Made by a program: the position numbers and the translations under genes. Positions 51,704-58,858 of a DNA stretch of 64,000 nt are shown one piece after another; position 1 is the first letter of the stretch, and every line of letters starts with the position of its first letter. This DNA comes from Actinocatenispora rupis (GTDB lineage: Bacteria; Actinomycetota; Actinomycetes; Mycobacteriales; Micromonosporaceae): positions 1 to 64,000 of the forward strand of contig NZ_BOMB01000030.1 of NCBI RefSeq assembly GCF_016861975.1, written 5' to 3'. The notes under the pieces are model-generated. The model did not search any database, was not told the DNA's origin, and was given only the letters and a program-made list of their open reading frames with translations.

Positions 51704-52578
51704 CCGCCACGCTCGACGCGCCACGCGTTCGCTTGCGTACCAAGGGAAAGCCCGGTGGGGTGCGGATCGTCGGCTCGCTCGCCGTGGTCTGCTGCTACGC
51801 GCTGTGCGCGGTGTTCGGGCCGATGCTGTTCCGGTTCGACCCGGTCGCCGTCGACACCCGCAACCGCCTGCTCGCGCCGATGTCGCACACGTCTGCCGGC
51901 GACCTGGTCCTGTTCGGTACCGACCAGGTGGGGCAGGACCTGCTGGCGAAGATGATGCAGGGCGCGCGGGTGTCGATGACCATCGGCATCTCGGCGCTGC
52001 TGCTGTCCGGCCTGATCGGCCTCGTCTTCGGCGTCCTCGCCGGGTACTTCGGCGGCCCGCTCGACTCGCTGCTGATGCGGCTCGCCGACATCCAGCTCGC
52101 GTTCCCCGGCATCCTGCTCGCGATCCTGATCGCCGCCGTACTCGGGCCCAGCGTCACCAACGTGATCGTGGTGCTGTCCGTCTCCGGCTGGGTGACGTTC
52201 GCCCGGGTGGTGCGCGGGCAGGTGCTCGCCACGAAACGCCGGGAGTACGTGGACGCGACGCGGACGCTCGGCGCGCGGCACTGGCACATCGTCCGTACCT
52301 GCATCCTGCCGGCGTGCCGGGCACCGTTCCTGGTGATCGCCGCGCTGCACATCGGGGACGTGATCCTGGCCGAAGCGGCGCTGTCGTTCCTCGGCCTCGG
52401 CACGCCCGTCACCACACCGAGCTGGGGTACGACGATCGCCAGCGGCCGGGACCTGCTCGGTACCGCCTGGTGGATCTCGGCACTGCCCGGCATCGGGCTC
52501 GCGGTCCTCGTCGTGGCGTTCGGCGTGCTCGGCGACGCGCTGCGGGATCGCTTCGACCCCAAGCTGGCCGGGAGGTGA
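51700..52578 (+). CDS. Opp/Dpp-type ABC transporter permease, second subunit
   Basis: 292 aa, DppC/OppC group. The N-terminal helix (about 30-50) is followed by LFGTDQVGQDLLAKMMQGAR, the conserved GTDxxGxD motif, then GISALLLSGLIGLVFGVLAG and the EAA motif REYVDATRTLGARHWHIVRT. C-terminal AALSFLGLGTPVTTPSWGT is diagnostic. Starts at GTG 51700 overlapping the first permease stop. Partner of the ATPases at 52584 and 53549 and probably of the lipoprotein at 46775. Confidence 0.9.
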   Translation: MTATLDAPRVRLRTKGKPGGVRIVGSLAVVCCYALCAVFGPMLFRFDPVAVDTRNRLLAPMSHTSAGDLVLFGTDQVGQDLLAKMMQGARVSMTIGISALLLSGLIGLVFGVLAGYFGGPLDSLLMRLADIQLAFPGILLAILIAAVLGPSVTNVIVVLSVSGWVTFARVVRGQVLATKRREYVDATRTLGARHWHIVRTCILPACRAPFLVIAALHIGDVILAEAALSFLGLGTPVTTPSWGTTIASGRDLLGTAWWISALPGIGLAVLVVAFGVLGDALRDRFDPKLAGR

Positions 52579-52583
52579 GCGGC

Positions 52584-53552
52584 GTGGAACCGCTGCTGAG
52601 CGTACGGGACCTGCGGGTCCGGTTCGGCGCCGTGACCGCCGTCGACGGCGTGTCCTTCGACGTACTGCCCGGCGAGACGGTCGCCGTGGTCGGCGAGTCC
52701 GGCAGCGGCAAGAGCGTCACCATGCAGGCCGTGATGGGCCTGCTGCCGCGCGGCGCCGAGGTCACCGGCAGCATCGTGTACGACGGGCGCGACCTGCTCG
52801 CCCGCCCGCTCGCCGAGACCCGCAAGCTCTGCGGTACCGAGCTGGCGATGATCTTCCAGGACCCGCTGTCCTCGCTGAACCCGGTGTTCCGCGTCGGCCG
52901 CCAGATCGCCGAGTCCCTCGTACGCCGGCGCGGCGCGTCGCGTAAGGAGAGGCGCGCGCACGCCGTCGAGCTGATGCGCCGGGTCGGCATCCCCGATCCG
53001 GAACGTCGCGTCGACGAGTTCCCGCACCAGTTCTCGGGCGGGATGCGGCAGCGGGCGATGATCGCGATGGCGCTGTCGCTGGGCCCGCGGCTGCTCATCG
53101 CCGACGAGCCGACCACCGCCCTCGACGTCACCGTGCAGGCGCAGATCATGCGGCTGCTCGCCGACCTGCGCCGGGAGACCGGGATGGGACTCGCCCTGAT
53201 CACCCACGACCTCGGCGTCGTCGCCGGCGTCGCCGACCGCGTCGTCCTCATGTACGCCGGCCGGGTCGTCGAGACCGGCACCACCCGGGAGGTGTACGAC
53301 CACCGGGCGCACCCGTACACGGAGGGGTTGCTGGCGTCGGTGCCGGACGACGGGGGGCGCGCCGACCGGCTGGTGCCGATCCCCGGTCAACCGCCCAATC
53401 CGCTGCGCCCGCCGGGCGGCTGCCCCTTCCACCCCCGCTGCCGGTACGTGGTGGACGACTGCCGCACCGACGCGCCCGTACTCGTCGAGCTGGCCGGGCG
53501 GCCCGCCGACCACCGCGCCGCGTGCCACCGGCCCGAGGCGGTGGGCGCGTGA
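52584..53552 (+). CDS. Opp/Dpp-type ABC transporter ATPase (OppD group)
   Basis: 322 aa from GTG 52584, chosen because GGAGG ends 8 bases upstream; a GTG at 52575 sits on the Shine-Dalgarno. Walker A VVGESGSGKSVTMQAVM, Q-loop IFQDPLSSLNPVF, signature PHQFSGGMRQRAMIAMAL, Walker B LLIADEPTTALDVTVQAQI. The C-terminal oligopeptide-transporter extension contains CPFHPRCRYVVDDCR, the Cys motif that binds an Fe-S cluster in some OppD/F proteins. The stop overlaps the next GTG. Confidence 0.92.
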   Translation: MEPLLSVRDLRVRFGAVTAVDGVSFDVLPGETVAVVGESGSGKSVTMQAVMGLLPRGAEVTGSIVYDGRDLLARPLAETRKLCGTELAMIFQDPLSSLNPVFRVGRQIAESLVRRRGASRKERRAHAVELMRRVGIPDPERRVDEFPHQFSGGMRQRAMIAMALSLGPRLLIADEPTTALDVTVQAQIMRLLADLRRETGMGLALITHDLGVVAGVADRVVLMYAGRVVETGTTREVYDHRAHPYTEGLLASVPDDGGRADRLVPIPGQPPNPLRPPGGCPFHPRCRYVVDDCRTDAPVLVELAGRPADHRAACHRPEAVGA

Positions 53553-54538
53553 CGACCCCCGACCCCCTCCTGTCGGTACGCGAGCTGCGCACCGGGTTCC
53601 CCGTCCGCTCCGCCGTACTGCGGCGCACGGTGGGGCGGATCGACGCCGTGGCCGGCGTGTCGTTCGAGCTGCGGGCGGGAGAGACGCTGGGCCTGGTCGG
53701 CGAGTCCGGGTCGGGGAAGTCGACGATCGCGCGGACCATCGTCGGGTTGGCGCGCGCCGCGTCCGGCTCGGTCGTGTTCGACGGTACGGACCTGACCGCG
53801 GCCGGTCCGGCGGAGCTGCGCCGCCGGCTGCGCGACGTACAGATGATCTTCCAGGATCCGTACGCGTCGCTGAACCCCCGCCGTACCGTGCGCGAGCTGG
53901 TCACCGAGGGCTGGCGCATCCACCCCGACCTCGTACCGCGGCGGCGGTGGACGGCCGAACTCGCCGAACTCCTCGAACGGGTCGGGCTCGACCCCGCGCA
54001 CGCCGACCGCTACCCGCACCAGTTCTCCGGCGGGCAGCGGCAACGGATCGGCATCGCCCGCGCCCTCGCGCTCCGGCCGCGCCTGGTCATCTGCGACGAA
54101 CCGGTGTCCGCGCTCGACGTGTCGATCCAGGCGCAGGTCCTCAACCTGCTGTCCGACCTGCAACGCGACCTCGGCCTGACGTACCTGTTCATCTCGCACG
54201 ACCTGGCCGTCGTACGGCACGTCGCCGACCGCGTCGCCGTGCTGTACCTGGGCACGATCGTGGAGGAGGCGGACCGGGACGAGATCTTCACCGCGCCCGC
54301 CCACCCGTACACCCGGGCGTTGCTGTCGGCGGTGCCCCGGCTGCGGCCGTGGCGCGACCCCGGCCCCGAGCCGGTACCGCTCGTCGGCGACGTGCCGTCA
54401 CCCGCGAACCCGCCGTCCGGCTGCCGCTTCCGTACCCGGTGTCCGGTGGCCGAGGACCGGTGCGCCACCGAGGTTCCGGCCCTCGTCGTACGCGGTGGGC
54501 ATCCGGTCGCGTGCCACCTCGCGGGGGTGCCCGTCTAG
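53549..54538 (+). CDS. Opp/Dpp-type ABC transporter ATPase (OppF group)
   Basis: 329 aa from GTG 53549. Walker A VGESGSGKSTIARTIVG, IFQDPYASLNPRRTVREL, PHQFSGGQRQRIGIARALAL, Walker B LVICDEPVSALDVSIQAQVL, and the C-terminal CRFRTRCPVAEDRC motif typical of OppF. Pairs with the preceding ATPase. Its TAG stop (54536-54538) is part of the CTAG at the left junction of a MITE-like element, so the reading frame ends exactly where the element begins. Confidence 0.92.
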   Translation: MTTPDPLLSVRELRTGFPVRSAVLRRTVGRIDAVAGVSFELRAGETLGLVGESGSGKSTIARTIVGLARAASGSVVFDGTDLTAAGPAELRRRLRDVQMIFQDPYASLNPRRTVRELVTEGWRIHPDLVPRRRWTAELAELLERVGLDPAHADRYPHQFSGGQRQRIGIARALALRPRLVICDEPVSALDVSIQAQVLNLLSDLQRDLGLTYLFISHDLAVVRHVADRVAVLYLGTIVEEADRDEIFTAPAHPYTRALLSAVPRLRPWRDPGPEPVPLVGDVPSPANPPSGCRFRTRCPVAEDRCATEVPALVVRGGHPVACHLAGVPV

Positions 54539-54702
54539 GGCGTGTCTGCACAGGTTCGGTCGAGCGAGCCGGAGTCCGTTCGTTGTCTCGCAAGGCGGAG
54601 GTGCGAGTGCATACCGGTGTCGTATGCGCTCGTGCCGACAACGCGGCGAGGCGGCGAAGGGGCCCGGCGCAGCCGGCCAGCAACCTGTGCAGACACGCCC
54701 TA
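54537..54702 (-). mobile_element. MITE-like element, copy 2
   Basis: 166 bp with 20-bp perfect terminal inverted repeats: AGGGCGTGTCTGCACAGGTT at 54537-54556 and its complement at 54682-54701. Inserted in the opposite orientation to the copies at 17356 and 56649, and apart from orientation nearly identical to the latter (one difference seen, in the terminal repeat). CTAG/CTAA at the two junctions suggests a 4-bp YTAR-type target duplication, as in IS5-family IS427-group elements. No transposase. It supplies or abuts TAG stops of both flanking convergent genes. Confidence 0.85.
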
Positions 54703-56058
54703 ACCCGGACCCGCCGGTGCGTCGTGGGTGCGCAGCGCGCCGGTGGCCACGGTGACCGCGACGACCGCGGCGGCGACCAGCACGGTGCACGCCGCCGGGT
54801 ACCGGGACGCCAGCGACGCGGCGTTCAGCAGCGAGCCGAGTACGGCGACGGCGATGAGCGCGCCGCTCTGCCGCAGCGTGTTCTGGAGCCCCGACGCCAG
54901 CCCGGACTGCGCCGCCGGTACGTTGCCGATCAGCAGGGAGGTCAGCGCCGAGAACACCATCGTGCTCGACAGCCCGACGAGCAGCAGCCCCACCGCGAGC
55001 ACCGGGTACGGCCCGGCGGTGGCGAGCACCGCGACGCCCGCCGTACAGCCGAGGAAGCCGGCGAGCAGCATGACCCGGTGACCGGCGCGCGCGGCGAGTG
55101 GCCGGTACAGCACGAGCGGCCCGACCGTACTGCCGATCGTCAGGGGCAGCAGGGCGACGCCCGCCCGGGACGGCGACCAGCCGCGGGCCTGCTGGAAGTA
55201 CAGGGACATCAGGAACAGCACGCCGTAGAACAGGAACCCCATCAGGCCGGCGCTGCCGACCGCCGCGGCACGTACCCGGAGCGCGAAGAATCCGGGCGGC
55301 AGCATGGGGTGCGCGCCGCGGGTGGCGGCGACCCGGAACGCCGCGCCCGCGACGACCGCGCCGGCCAGCAGCGCGAGCGTCGTCGGCGCCGTCCAGCCGT
55401 GCTGCCCCGCCTCGATCAGGCCGCCGGTCAGCAGCCCCAGCGTCGCCGCGGCGGAGACCGGGCCGTACCAACCGATCCGCCGGGACACTCGCGGCGTCTC
55501 CGCGACGCCGGCGCGTACCAGCAGGACGGTGGCGACGCCGACGGGCAGGTTGACGGCGAAGATGGCGCGCCAGCCGACCGCGTCGATCAGGACGCCGCCG
55601 ACGAGGGGGCCGACCGCCGTGGCGACCGCGCCGGTACCGACCCAGACGACCGTCGCGCGCGCCCGCGCGGTACCCGCCGGGAACAGGTGCGGTACGAGGG
55701 CGAGCGTGGCGGGCAGCAGCGCGGCGGCCCCGACCCCCTGGACGATCCGCGCGCCGACCAGTACTCCGGTGCCCGGGGCCACGGCGCACGCCGCCGACGC
55801 GAGCGTGAACAGTGTCGTACCGGCGAGCAGGCTGCGCCGCAGCCCCGTACGGTCGCCGAGCGCACCGGCGGACAGCAGCAGCGCCGCCAGCGTCAGCGTG
55901 TACGCGTTGAGTACCCACTGCGCGCCGGCCATCGAGGCGCCGAGCCCGCTGCGGATCGCGGGCACGGCGACGTTGAGCACGCTCGCGTCCAGGATGATCG
56001 CGAAGTACGCGAGGCACACCCCGGTGAATCCGATTCGCGCCGCCATGGCACCACACAT
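54700..56058 (-). CDS. DHA2-family MFS transporter
   Basis: 452 aa from ATG 56058; MAARIG at 56046 is an alternative. Helix 1 has AYFAIILDASVLNVAVPAIR, motif A is ALGDRTGLRRSLLAG, ARIVQGVGAAALLPATLALV and TAVGPLVGGVLIDAVGWRAI are EmrB/QacA hallmarks; about 13-14 helices. Likely exports a toxic organic compound. The TAG stop (54702-54700) is the complement of the CTA at the edge of the MITE-like element, so this gene and the convergent OppF gene both end at the element. Confidence 0.87.
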   Translation of the reverse strand: MCGAMAARIGFTGVCLAYFAIILDASVLNVAVPAIRSGLGASMAGAQWVLNAYTLTLAALLLSAGALGDRTGLRRSLLAGTTLFTLASAACAVAPGTGVLVGARIVQGVGAAALLPATLALVPHLFPAGTARARATVVWVGTGAVATAVGPLVGGVLIDAVGWRAIFAVNLPVGVATVLLVRAGVAETPRVSRRIGWYGPVSAAATLGLLTGGLIEAGQHGWTAPTTLALLAGAVVAGAAFRVAATRGAHPMLPPGFFALRVRAAAVGSAGLMGFLFYGVLFLMSLYFQQARGWSPSRAGVALLPLTIGSTVGPLVLYRPLAARAGHRVMLLAGFLGCTAGVAVLATAGPYPVLAVGLLLVGLSSTMVFSALTSLLIGNVPAAQSGLASGLQNTLRQSGALIAVAVLGSLLNAASLASRYPAACTVLVAAAVVAVTVATGALRTHDAPAGPG

Positions 56059-56220
56059 GCTGTTCGGGCAACTGCGGGTATCTGCGGATTCTAGGCGGGA
56101 CGCGGGCTTGCGGGGACGCGTTCGGCCGACCCCGCACCGTCCACTGTGGACAGTGAACGATCGGCGACCGCAGCGGCTAGAGTCGGCGTACTTGCACGAC
56201 CTTCAGCGACGGGGGAGACG

Positions 56221-56589
56221 ATGGCGGTAGGACGGTTGCGGGCGGTCGCGGTGGACTGCGCCGACCCGGTGGCACTGGCCGACTTCTGGGTACGCGTCGC
56301 CGGCGCCGAGACCGTGTTCTCGTCGCCGCAGTTCGTCGCGTTGAACGCGGGCGGCATGTGGGTGACGCTCGTCCGGGTCGCCGAGTACGCGCCGCCGACC
56401 TGGCCGGACGGCGACCGGCCCAAGCAGTTCCACTTCGACCTGTCGGTCGACGACCTCGACGCCGCCGAGGCGGAGGCCGTGGCACTCGGCGCGGTGAAGG
56501 CCGCCGAGCAGCCCGCGCCCGACCGGTGGCGCGTCTTCCTCGACCCGGCCGGGCACCCGTTCTGCCTGTCCACCCAGATCCCCGACTGA
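56221..56589 (+). CDS. VOC-superfamily (glyoxalase/bleomycin-resistance-like) protein
   Basis: 122 aa from ATG 56221, preceded by GGGGGAGACG. Two beta-alpha-beta-beta-beta units: VAVDCADPVALADFWVRVAG in the first, FHFDLSVDDLDAAEAEAVAL in the second, ending RVFLDPAGHPFCLSTQIPD. This matches the Glyoxalase_6-like group common in actinomycetes, of unknown substrate. Divergent from the DHA2 transporter, so possibly a sequestration partner. Its last codons and stop are duplicated in a 16-bp tandem repeat. Confidence 0.85.
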   Translation: MAVGRLRAVAVDCADPVALADFWVRVAGAETVFSSPQFVALNAGGMWVTLVRVAEYAPPTWPDGDRPKQFHFDLSVDDLDAAEAEAVALGAVKAAEQPAPDRWRVFLDPAGHPFCLSTQIPD

Positions 56590-56630
56590 GCGGATCCCCG
56601 ACTGAGTGGATCCCCGACTGAGCGGATCCG
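56577..56630 (+). repeat. 16-bp tandem repeat at the end of the VOC gene
   Basis: GATCCCCGACTGAGCG (56577-56592) repeats at 56593-56608 (with one C to T change) and 56609-56624, followed by a partial GATCCG. The first unit contains the end of the VOC gene and its TGA stop, so later units carry copies of the stop. It lies 19 bp before the MITE-like element. Confidence 0.85.
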
Positions 56631-56648
56631 TTGCGGCGCAAGCGTTCT

Positions 56649-56814
56649 AGGGCGTGTCTGCACAGGTTGCTGGCCGGCTGCGCCGGGCCCCTTCGCCGCC
56701 TCGCCGCGTTGTCGGCACGAGCGCATACGACACCGGTATGCACTCGCACCTCCGCCTTGCGAGACAACGAACGGACTCCGGCTCGCTCGACCGAACCTGT
56801 GCAGGCACGCCCTA
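56649..56814 (+). mobile_element. MITE-like element, copy 3
   Basis: 166 bp with terminal inverted repeats AGGGCGTGTCTGCACAGGTT (56649-56668) and its complement with one mismatch (AACCTGTGCAGGCACGCCCT, ending 56813). CTAG is present at both junctions (56647-56650 and 56812-56815), consistent with target duplication. Same orientation as copy 1, inverted relative to copy 2, 2 kb away. The right junction provides the TAG stop of the MmcQ/YjbR-like gene. Confidence 0.87.
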
Positions 56815-57168
56815 GTCGAGGAGCCGGGACAGCCGCTTCGGCGCGACCAGCCGGTACGACTCGGTCACCCAGTCGGTGCACACCGCGACCGGCGGCGTGT
56901 CCGGGCCGATCGACACGGTGACCCAGCCGGCCCGACCCAGCCCGTACCCGGTGGGTCGGGTGCACGGCAGCGACAGCGCCTGGTCGTGCGACTCGGCGAG
57001 CTTGACGGTGAAGCCGTACCGGTCGTCGTCCGGCTCGTCGACGCCGAGGAACACGAACACCTTCCGGTTCACCTTGGCGACGACCTCACCCCACGGCAGG
57101 TCCTCGTACGCCTCGGGCAGGTCCAGCGCGAACGCCCGGATCCGCCCCCGTACGGTCGCGGGCCTCAT
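56812..57168 (-). CDS. MmcQ/YjbR-family DNA-binding-like protein
   Basis: 118 aa from ATG 57168. The MmcQ/YjbR pattern is clear: IRAFALDLPEAYEDLPWGEV, VAKVNRKVFVFLGVDEPD, GFTVKLAESHDQALSLP and the C-terminal WVTESYRLVAPKRLSRLLD. A CyaY-like fold, often called DNA-binding, without proven function. The ATG overlaps the DUF523 stop, so the two are cotranscribed. The TAG stop is provided by the CTAG at the right junction of the MITE-like element. Confidence 0.87.
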   Translation of the reverse strand: MRPATVRGRIRAFALDLPEAYEDLPWGEVVAKVNRKVFVFLGVDEPDDDRYGFTVKLAESHDQALSLPCTRPTGYGLGRAGWVTVSIGPDTPPVAVCTDWVTESYRLVAPKRLSRLLD

Positions 57169-57629
57169 CCGGACTCCCCGGCGTGCCGTTCCGCCGGCTC
57201 CACCGCGATGCCGTGCCGGGACAGCAGCGCCGCGGTCACCCCGGCGCCGGGTACCAGCCGCCCACCGAACGACCCGTCGTACCGTCGGGTCGCGCCGCAC
57301 GACGGGCTGCGCTCGTGCAGGACCGCGCGGGTGGCACCGACCGCGCGGGCGACCGCGAGCGCCCGCCGCGCACCGGCCAGGTACTCGGCGGTCACGTCGG
57401 TGCCGGCGTCGTCCACGACCCGGGCCGTGCCGTCGAGTACGGCGGTGCCGTCGCCGGTGGTCTCGGCGGGGCGTCGCGGGGTGGCGAGCCCACCGAGCAG
57501 CTCCGGGCAGACCGGTACGGCGTGCCCCGCGTCCACGGCGTCCCGTACGGCCGGGTCGGTGGCCGCGCGGCCGTCGTACCGGCAGCGGGCGCCGGCCAGG
57601 CAGGCGCTGACGAGTACCGGAGAGTCCAT
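57165..57629 (-). CDS. DUF523 domain protein
   Basis: 154 aa from ATG 57629. Family hallmarks: VLVSACLAGARCRYDGRAAT (C-L-x-G-x-x-C-R-Y-D-G) near the N-terminus, VPVCPELLGGLATPRRPAE, and AVLHERSPSCGATRRYDGSF. Cysteines in the first and last motifs may form a metal or Fe-S site. DUF523 proteins are widespread and of debated function, some fused to DUF1722. First gene of a two-gene operon with the MmcQ-like protein. Confidence 0.88.
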   Translation of the reverse strand: MDSPVLVSACLAGARCRYDGRAATDPAVRDAVDAGHAVPVCPELLGGLATPRRPAETTGDGTAVLDGTARVVDDAGTDVTAEYLAGARRALAVARAVGATRAVLHERSPSCGATRRYDGSFGGRLVPGAGVTAALLSRHGIAVEPAERHAGESG

Positions 57630-57860
57630 GGGATGCAGCCTAAACGGCGGGCCGGCGCCGCGCGGGCGGGCACTCGCGGAACCGGACTGTTGAGCCGAAT
57701 GCGCGCCCGCGGCTGGTGCCCCGAGGCCCGGACCCGGTGAACCGCAACTGACACCGAGCAACTATCTGGTTGCGTTTTGTGATTAGGGTCGCACGGGCGC
57801 GACCTGTCCGCCGTCCGACTCGTTCTACCCGGCGTACCCAGACTTTGTTCCCCCGCCACG

Positions 57861-57896
57861 AGATGCCCCCGACCGGGCCCCCGGTCGGGGGCATCT
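57861..57896. terminator. long hairpin terminator downstream of the SanA/YdcF-like gene
   Basis: AGATGCCCCCGACCGGG (57861-57877) pairs perfectly with its complement at 57880-57896 around a 2-nt loop. It lies 20 bp past the stop of the minus-strand gene at 57916. The rest of the 57630-57915 gap holds no gene I can support. Confidence 0.75.
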
Positions 57897-57915
57897 CATT
57901 GCCCGTCCGGTCGGC

Positions 57916-58665
57916 TCAGCCCCGGACCGCGCGCTCCACACCCGGCTCGTGCCGCCCCAGGTACTGCGGATCCGGCCGGACCGCCATGTCGTACACCGCC
58001 TTGACGTCGGCGAGCTGGTCGCGCGACCAGTTCCGCGGGTACACGTCGGTCTGGTGCATGGACGTGTCGCCGACGCCGTCCGCGTCGATGCCGACCGAAC
58101 GGCACAGGGAGACCGCCCGCGGGATGTGGAAGTCCTGCGACACCAGCAGAGCCCGGCGTACGCCGAAGATGCGCCTCGCCCGCGCGCACGACTGGTACGT
58201 GTCGAAGCCCGCGTAGTCCGGCACCACCTTCGACCGCGGTACGCCGTGCGCGACCAGCCACGCGCGCATCGTGTCCGGCTCGTCGTACGTCCAGCGGCCG
58301 TGGTCGCCGGTGACGAGCACCGCGCGCACCTTGCCCGCCCGGTACAGGTCGAGGGCGATCGTCAGGCGGCCGACGACGAACGGGGACGGGCGGCCGTCGG
58401 GGTAGATCTCCGCGCCGAACACCACCGCAACCGGGGCGGACGGCGCGGACTCCGCCGAGTAGTACAGGTGGCCGTGGGAGGTGGTGCGGACCGCGGCGAC
58501 CGAACCGCCGACCACCACCGTGCACGCCAGCACGCCGGCGCCGCACACCGCGACGAGCCGGCGCGGGCGCACCCACCGGCGTACCGGGGCCGGGAGTCGG
58601 TCGAGCGCGCCGGACAGCCGCGAACGGAGCAGGGACACCCGGGACGTCCCACCGGTACCTGTCAT
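57916..58665 (-). CDS. SanA/YdcF-like (DUF218) membrane-anchored protein
   Basis: 249 aa. A cytoplasmic Arg-rich N-terminus is followed by one membrane helix (about 37-58), then an extracytoplasmic DUF218 domain: VAVVFGAEIYPDGRPSPFVV, VRAVLVTGDHGRWTYDEPDT, VPDYAGFDTYQSCARARRIF and LVSQDFHIPRAVSLCRSVGI. This matches the SanA/vancomycin high-temperature exclusion group, associated with envelope integrity. The biochemical role is unproven. Followed by a strong hairpin; divergent from the MFS gene at 58859. Confidence 0.87.
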   Translation of the reverse strand: MTGTGGTSRVSLLRSRLSGALDRLPAPVRRWVRPRRLVAVCGAGVLACTVVVGGSVAAVRTTSHGHLYYSAESAPSAPVAVVFGAEIYPDGRPSPFVVGRLTIALDLYRAGKVRAVLVTGDHGRWTYDEPDTMRAWLVAHGVPRSKVVPDYAGFDTYQSCARARRIFGVRRALLVSQDFHIPRAVSLCRSVGIDADGVGDTSMHQTDVYPRNWSRDQLADVKAVYDMAVRPDPQYLGRHEPGVERAVRG

Positions 58666-58858
58666 GGCACCACTGTGCCGGAACGGTGCCAGTACCGGAA
58701 ATCCGGCGTGGTGAGAGCCGGCACAGCCGCTGGGGTGTCACCCGGAACCGGTCGTACCATGGGGTCCGCACAGGGCCCGGGTCGGCGACGACCCGACTGG
58801 CGCGCTGAGGGTGGGTTAGCGCGCCGACACAGTCGGATCGTCGTGGAGGAGTCCTCAG

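Noticed and set aside
44243-54538. Minus-strand locus with the two unknown proteins considered as a phage tail/contractile module because of their beta-rich, decoration-like style
   Set aside because: Surroundings are regulators, ABC transporter parts and phosphoesterases; no sheath, baseplate or terminase genes.
56577-56630. Short direct repeats considered as a CRISPR array
   Set aside because: Units are contiguous 16-mers without spacers and no cas genes are nearby.
57640-57894. Possible small basic protein (84 codons) on the minus strand before the DUF523 gene
   Set aside because: It begins inside the perfect terminator hairpin and has no ribosome-binding site or conserved feature.
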